Assembly (NCBI GenBank): GCA_937901695.1
Contig: CALDJN010000363.1
Location: 1-8,940, forward strand
Length of the DNA stretch: 8,940 nucleotides
From: an uncultured Anaerocolumna sp.
GTDB taxonomy: Bacteria; Bacillota; Clostridia; Lachnospirales; Lachnospiraceae
Reading direction: 5' to 3'
Notes under the pieces: generated by a model
Database searches by the model: none
What the model was told of the DNA's origin: nothing
What the model saw: the letters and a program-made list of their open reading frames with translations, nothing else
Shown here: positions 5,957 through 8,940 of the stretch, piece after piece
Layout of the letters: the number at the start of each line of letters is the position of its first letter
Position numbering within the stretch: position 1 is the first letter of the stretch
Translations under genes and position numbers: made by a program

Positions 5957-5986
5957 ATTTTATCATATAGGTTCTTATAATGTAAA
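5957..5986 (-). promoter_or_regulatory. Candidate promoter for hprK
   Basis: The minus strand has TTTACA (5981-5986), an 18-bp spacer and TAAAAT (5957-5962), each 5 of 6 to consensus. It lies between the GGTGCC palindromes and hprK in an AT-rich stretch, giving a leader of about 60 nt. Confidence 0.45.
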
Positions 5987-6012
5987 CAATATTATTGGAT
6001 GGCATCTTACTT

Positions 6013-6110
6013 TCCGGTGCCAGGCACCAAAATGGTGCCTGGCACCGGAGGGGGGAAGAGGGGGGAAGACTGGTGCCGGTGAAGGTTGGTGGTTTGGTGC
6101 CTGGCACCGA
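6013..6110. repeat. GGTGCC/GGCACC palindrome cluster in the uvrC-hprK gap
   Basis: Three copies of the 13-bp palindrome GGTGCC-N-GGCACC lie at 6016-6028, 6034-6046 and 6096-6108, with a half copy GGTGCC at 6072-6077. The first two form a perfect 17-bp stem (6013-6029 against 6033-6049) with a 3-nt loop. A purine-only tract with a 10-bp direct repeat AGGGGGGAAG (6049-6058, 6059-6068) lies between. The GC content is far above its surroundings. The cluster starts 6 bp after the uvrC stop. No U-run follows the stem on the minus strand, so it is not a canonical terminator, although it could stall polymerase or protect the 3' end. Confidence 0.85.
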
Positions 6111-6116
6111 ATGCAC

Positions 6117-8075
6117 CTATGAATGAAAGAATTCATATACCTTTTCTGCTGAAGGTTTATTCATAGAATTCACTGCAGCCAGTTCTTCCACACTAGCTTC
6201 CTTAATAGCTTCCACAGATTGAAAATGTTTCATCAAAGCCTTTCTTCTTGTAGCTCCAATACCCTTAATATCATCTAATACAGAATGTATTTGTGATTTT
6301 CCACGAAGCAGCTTATGATATTCTATTGCAAATCGGTGGGTTTCATCTTGAATTCTTGTTATCAGTTTAAATTCTTCACTATGTGTATTGATGGGGATTT
6401 CCGTATTATTATAATAAAGTCCCCGCGTTCTATGGTTATCATCCTTTACCATGCCGCATACGGGTATTACCAATTTTAGGTCATCCAATACTTTCTTGGC
6501 AACATTAACCTGACCCTTACCACCATCCATCATAATTAAGTCCGGTAGTTTATTAAAACTTCCGTATTCCTGAACCAAACTCTTTTCTTTTAATTCCTGC
6601 TGTTCGTGGAGTACATGATTTTCTGGAAGAGCAAGCCCTTCACGTAATGCAAGTTCTTCTCGCAGTACAAGTTCTTCCCCTTCTCGTGATGGAATCCCTT
6701 CCCGAATAGCATGAGTAAATCTTCTGGTAAGAACCTCCTCCATGGAAGCATAATCATCAGGTCCCTTTACAGATTTTATTCTAAATTTACGATAATCATT
6801 TCTCTTTGGTTTACCATTTTCATAGACTACCATAGACCCAACAGATTCAAAGCCACTGGTATTGGATATATCAAAAGCCTCAATTCGGCTAATGCCCGGT
6901 ATATCTAATAAATCACCAATTTGCTTTAAGGCACCGATTGTTCTGGCTTCTTCTCGTTTTATCTTTTCAGCATCCTGCTGCAATACTAAGGAAGCATTCT
7001 TTCTTGCAAGCTCTACCAATCGTTCCTTTTCTCCTTTAACCGGAACCCTAATATATACCTTTTGCCCTCGTTTCGATGTAAGCCATTCTTCTATAATTTC
7101 CTGGTCCTCAATTGGCTCTCCTAAGATTAACTCTCTTGGAATGACAGGGGTGCCGGCATAAAATTGCTTTACAAAGCTTGTTAAAATGGAACTTTTGGTT
7201 TCATTTTCTATACCAGTCAGGTAAAAATGATCTCTGCCAATTAATTTGCCCCCTCGGATAAAGAAAACTTGTACCACTGCTTCACTTCCTGTAGTTGCCA
7301 AAGCTAATATATCACGATCTTCCAATTCACTGCTGGTAATTTTCTGCTTTTGAGTGATTTGCATGACACTGTTTAGCAAATCTCTATACTCCGCTGCATT
7401 TTCGAATTCCAGATTCTCTGCAGCTTGTTTCATTTTTTCTTCCAACTCTTTGGTCACCAAAGAATAGTTACCATTTAGAAATTCCAGTACCTTTTGGATA
7501 GATACTTTATATTCTTCCTCTGAAACATAACCCTGGCAGGGTGCTTTACACTGCTTAATATGGTAATAAAGACAAGGTCTGTCCTTACCAATATCCTTTG
7601 GTAAATTTCGATTACAGGTCCTTATAAAATATATTTTCCGAAGTAATTCCAGTGTATCCTTTATGGATTTGGAACTTGTGTAAGGTCCAAAATATTTGGC
7701 TTTATCCTTGTCCCGGTGTCTGGCAAATAGTACCCTTGGATATGCTTCGTGAACCGTCACTTTAATATAAGGATAACTTTTATCATCCTTTAGCATGGTA
7801 TTATATTTGGGTCTATGCTCTTTAATCAGATTGCATTCCAAAACCAATGCCTCTAATTCCGAGTCTGTGATAATATATTCAAAATAATTAATATGACTAA
7901 CCATCTGTTGAATCTTTGGAGTAAGATTTCTGCTGCTTTGAAAATACTGCCGAACTCTGTTTTTTAAACTTATGGCTTTTCCTACATATATTATTGTATC
8001 CCGGTTGTCATGCATAATATATACACCTGGTTTGGCGGGAAGCTTCTTTAATTCTTCTTCTATATCAAAAACCAT
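6117..8075 (-). CDS. uvrC: Excinuclease ABC subunit UvrC, with a repetitive insert
   Basis: UvrC makes both incisions around UvrA/UvrB-marked DNA lesions in nucleotide excision repair. Domains run in order: GIY-YIG nuclease (residues ~13-92; G17-V-Y, Y30-V-G, Arg39, Glu80); a four-cysteine region (Cys154, 168, 176, 180) matching the iron-sulphur cluster cysteines reported for E. coli UvrC; the UVR motif for UvrB (~207-241); the RNase H-like nuclease with Asp402, Asp517 and His580 as the expected triad (E-A-F-D-I-S, M-M-D-G-G-K-G-Q, D-E-T-H-R-F-A); and a C-terminal double helix-hairpin-helix (~594-652). The length of 652 exceeds the usual ~600. The extra ~45-50 residues lie at about 457-508 and consist mostly of hexapeptide repeats. 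The start ATG has an AAAGGAA site 7 nt upstream. All catalytic residues are present, so it is expected to be functional. Confidence 0.96.
   Translation of the reverse strand: MVFDIEEELKKLPAKPGVYIMHDNRDTIIYVGKAISLKNRVRQYFQSSRNLTPKIQQMVSHINYFEYIITDSELEALVLECNLIKEHRPKYNTMLKDDKSYPYIKVTVHEAYPRVLFARHRDKDKAKYFGPYTSSKSIKDTLELLRKIYFIRTCNRNLPKDIGKDRPCLYYHIKQCKAPCQGYVSEEEYKVSIQKVLEFLNGNYSLVTKELEEKMKQAAENLEFENAAEYRDLLNSVMQITQKQKITSSELEDRDILALATTGSEAVVQVFFIRGGKLIGRDHFYLTGIENETKSSILTSFVKQFYAGTPVIPRELILGEPIEDQEIIEEWLTSKRGQKVYIRVPVKGEKERLVELARKNASLVLQQDAEKIKREEARTIGALKQIGDLLDIPGISRIEAFDISNTSGFESVGSMVVYENGKPKRNDYRKFRIKSVKGPDDYASMEEVLTRRFTHAIREGIPSREGEELVLREELALREGLALPENHVLHEQQELKEKSLVQEYGSFNKLPDLIMMDGGKGQVNVAKKVLDDLKLVIPVCGMVKDDNHRTRGLYYNNTEIPINTHSEEFKLITRIQDETHRFAIEYHKLLRGKSQIHSVLDDIKGIGATRRKALMKHFQSVEAIKEASVEELAAVNSMNKPSAEKVYEFFHS
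6567..6674 (-). repeat. Six degenerate 18-bp tandem repeats inside uvrC
   Basis: Residues 468-503 of UvrC split into six hexapeptides: ELVLRE, ELALRE, GLALPE, NHVLHE, QQELKE, KSLVQE. The DNA has the same 18-bp period; the first two units share 14 of 18 bases and later units are more diverged. Repeats of a multiple of 3 keep the frame. The insert lies just before the second catalytic Asp of the RNase H-like domain. Confidence 0.85.
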
Positions 8076-8126
8076 ATTTATTCCTTTCTAATATCTGTAC
8101 GTCCTTACATCATATCATATATGTTA

Positions 8127-8155
8127 AATGTAATCATTATAAATGGTTCTGTCAA
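8127..8155 (-). promoter_or_regulatory. Candidate promoter for uvrC
   Basis: The minus strand has a perfect TTGACA (8150-8155), a 17-bp spacer and TACATT (8127-8132; 4 of 6). A TATGAT nearer the gene (within 8109-8120) is an alternative -10 box. The ftsH terminator upstream makes a separate promoter here likely. Confidence 0.4.
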
Positions 8156-8237
8156 TTCCTAATCTGAAAATAAATGAATTGGGTGGCAAATTACTGAGTG
8201 TCATTTTAAGAGCTTCTGTGTCGTCGCTATGAAAGCG

Positions 8238-8331
8238 TGTCATTCTGAGAGCATAATTCAGCTTGCTGAATTATGCTCGAAGATTCTTTCTTTAAACTGA
8301 GATTCTTCGAGCTAACGCTCTCAGAATGACA
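8238..8331. repeat. MITE/REP-like inverted-repeat element, copy 3
   Basis: The ends pair over 15 bp without mismatch (8238-8252 against 8317-8331). Inside lies the hairpin AATTCAGC-TT-GCTGAATT at 8255-8272, identical to 101-118 in copy 1, and a second stem CTCGAAGA (8276-8283) against TCTTCGAG, which carries the family's GAAGA/TCTTC core. It is non-coding and lies in the 420-bp ftsH-uvrC gap. The stretch from here to the uvrC promoter candidate (8156-8237) shows nothing recognisable. Confidence 0.85.
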
Positions 8332-8380
8332 ACTGTTTTGCAACCGTTTGCAACCGTTTTGCAACTGTTTTACAACTGTC
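8331..8380. repeat. Degenerate 10-11-bp tandem repeats abutting element copy 3
   Basis: Units of the form AACTGTTTTGC or AACCGTTTTGC start at 8331, 8342, 8352, 8363 and 8374 (periods 11, 10, 11, 11). The array begins within the last bases of the element's right end. The AACTGT core is also the outermost sequence of copy 1. Confidence 0.8.
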
Positions 8381-8410
8381 CTTCATATTTTAATTAATAT
8401 AAGGCTTTTG

Positions 8411-8492
8411 ATGTCCTAATCATTACATTAATAAAAGGACTAGAAAAACGAAAGGTTTTACCTTCGATTTCATAGTCCTTTCAATTAGGATG
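8411..8492 (-). terminator. Probable intrinsic terminator of ftsH
   Basis: Directly after the ftsH stop, 8434-8442 (AAAGGACTA) pairs with 8473-8481, and a further inner stem (CGAAAGG / CCTTCG region) is separated by small bulges. In the minus-strand transcript the stem is followed by UUUUAUUAAUG. An additional outer pairing, TCCTAAT (8414-8420) against ATTAGGA (8484-8490), extends it. Confidence 0.6.
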
Positions 8493-8495
8493 TTA

Positions 8496-8940
8496 TTACA
8501 AATGAGTTGTTTCCCTATTATCTGGAGTTTCAACTATTTCTTCTTTTGTTTCTGCCAGTTTCACATCGATTACTTCATTAGGTTTTTCTTCAATCCTTGG
8601 CTTATCTTCATTCTTTAGCTCTTCTTCATTCTTGGTTTCTTCTGGTAAACCTTTTACTTCATGGAATATCTTCATGAATTCCTTACCTGTAATGGTTTCT
8701 TTTTCAACCAAGTAATCTGCAATCTTATCCAGCACTTCACGATTTTCAGCTAAAAGTGCTTCTGCTTTATCATAACATTCTTTCAAAATGTTCATTACTT
8801 CGTGATCAATTTCTGCAGCAGTAGCATCTCCACAGTTTAATACTGGTCGTCCATCCAAATAACGGTTTTCAATAGACTCAAGTCCCATCAAACCAAATTT
8901 GTCTGACATACCATATTGAGTAACCATAGCTCTTGCCAGC
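8496..8940 (-). CDS. ftsH: ATP-dependent zinc metalloprotease FtsH, C-terminal part only
   Basis: FtsH is a membrane-anchored AAA+ protease that degrades unfolded membrane and regulatory proteins. Only the end of its peptidase domain is in the window: the frame stays open to the edge and reads L-A-R-A-M-V-T-Q-Y-G-M-S-D-K-F-G, the conserved FtsH segment downstream of the HExxH site. It is followed by the helical A-E-I-D-H-E-V and Y-D-K-A-E-A-L-L region and the G-K-E-F-M-K-I-F end. The last ~50 residues form a highly charged Glu/Lys-rich tail, a feature that varies between species. AAA, zinc-binding and transmembrane parts lie beyond position 8940, so the internal ATG at 8927 is not a start. 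Confidence 0.95.
   Translation of the reverse strand, partial: LARAMVTQYGMSDKFGLMGLESIENRYLDGRPVLNCGDATAAEIDHEVMNILKECYDKAEALLAENREVLDKIADYLVEKETITGKEFMKIFHEVKGLPEETKNEEELKNEDKPRIEEKPNEVIDVKLAETKEEIVETPDNRETTHL

Noticed and set aside
5976..5990. A CcpA (cre) operator near the hprK promoter, suggested by TTGTTTACA
   Set aside because: Only one half resembles a cre site; the other half lacks the required symmetry.
6013..6049. 17-bp GC-rich stem as an intrinsic terminator of uvrC
   Set aside because: On the minus strand the stem is followed by AAGTAAGATG, and on the plus strand by a G-rich tract; there is no U-run on either side.
8496..8927. A small complete gene starting with ATG at 8927
   Set aside because: The frame is open to the window edge and the upstream codons continue the conserved FtsH segment, so this is the 3' end of ftsH.

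Overview
The window looks like chromosome from an anaerobic, low-GC Firmicute, most likely a Lachnospiraceae/Clostridia member. The evidence is the AT-rich composition, strong purine-rich ribosome binding sites, and a gene order close to the Bacillus subtilis rapZ (yvcJ)-yvcK-whiA (yvcL)-crh cluster, but without yvcK and with hprK, a ROK glucokinase and murB placed just upstream. The genus assignment is an inference from synteny and protein character only.

All genes lie on the minus strand, so transcription runs from high to low coordinates: ftsH (3' end only, 8940-8496), uvrC (8075-6117), hprK (5894-4953), a ROK glucokinase (core from about 4658 to 3720), murB (3572-2565), rapZ (2455-1583), whiA (1497-511) and an HPr-family gene (536-282) that overlaps whiA. 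No credible gene is seen on the plus strand. murB has good sigma-A-type promoter candidates in front of it, hprK and uvrC have weaker ones, and ftsH is followed by a likely intrinsic terminator.

Several of the genes belong to one physiological theme. HprK phosphorylates Ser46 of HPr or Crh in response to glycolytic state. The HPr-family protein here keeps Ser46 but carries Glu at position 15 instead of the catalytic His, so it looks like a Crh-type regulatory protein and not a PTS phosphocarrier. Glucokinase makes glucose-6-phosphate, MurB and RapZ belong to or regulate cell-wall precursor synthesis, and WhiA is a division/chromosome regulator. UvrC (excision repair) and FtsH (membrane protease) are housekeeping genes.

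The unusual material is between and inside the genes. Three copies of an imperfect MITE/REP-like inverted-repeat family, with ends TGTCATTCTGAG / CTCAGAATGACA, sit at 80-196, 4816-4884 and 8238-8331. Each copy has a tandem repeat growing from, or directly abutting, one of its ends: 40-bp units at 1-80, 12/11-bp units at 4681-4820, and 10-11-bp units at 8331-8380. The 12-bp array next to the middle copy is in frame with the glucokinase and supplies a repetitive N-terminus (Met-Thr-Gly-Leu units), while the probable ancestral ATG at 4659 is out of frame. A second palindrome family (GGTGCC-N-GGCACC) fills the uvrC-hprK gap. UvrC and MurB carry extra hydrophilic inserts, and the one in UvrC is a six-fold 18-bp (hexapeptide) repeat. 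I found no phage, insertion-sequence transposase, CRISPR, tRNA or rRNA.
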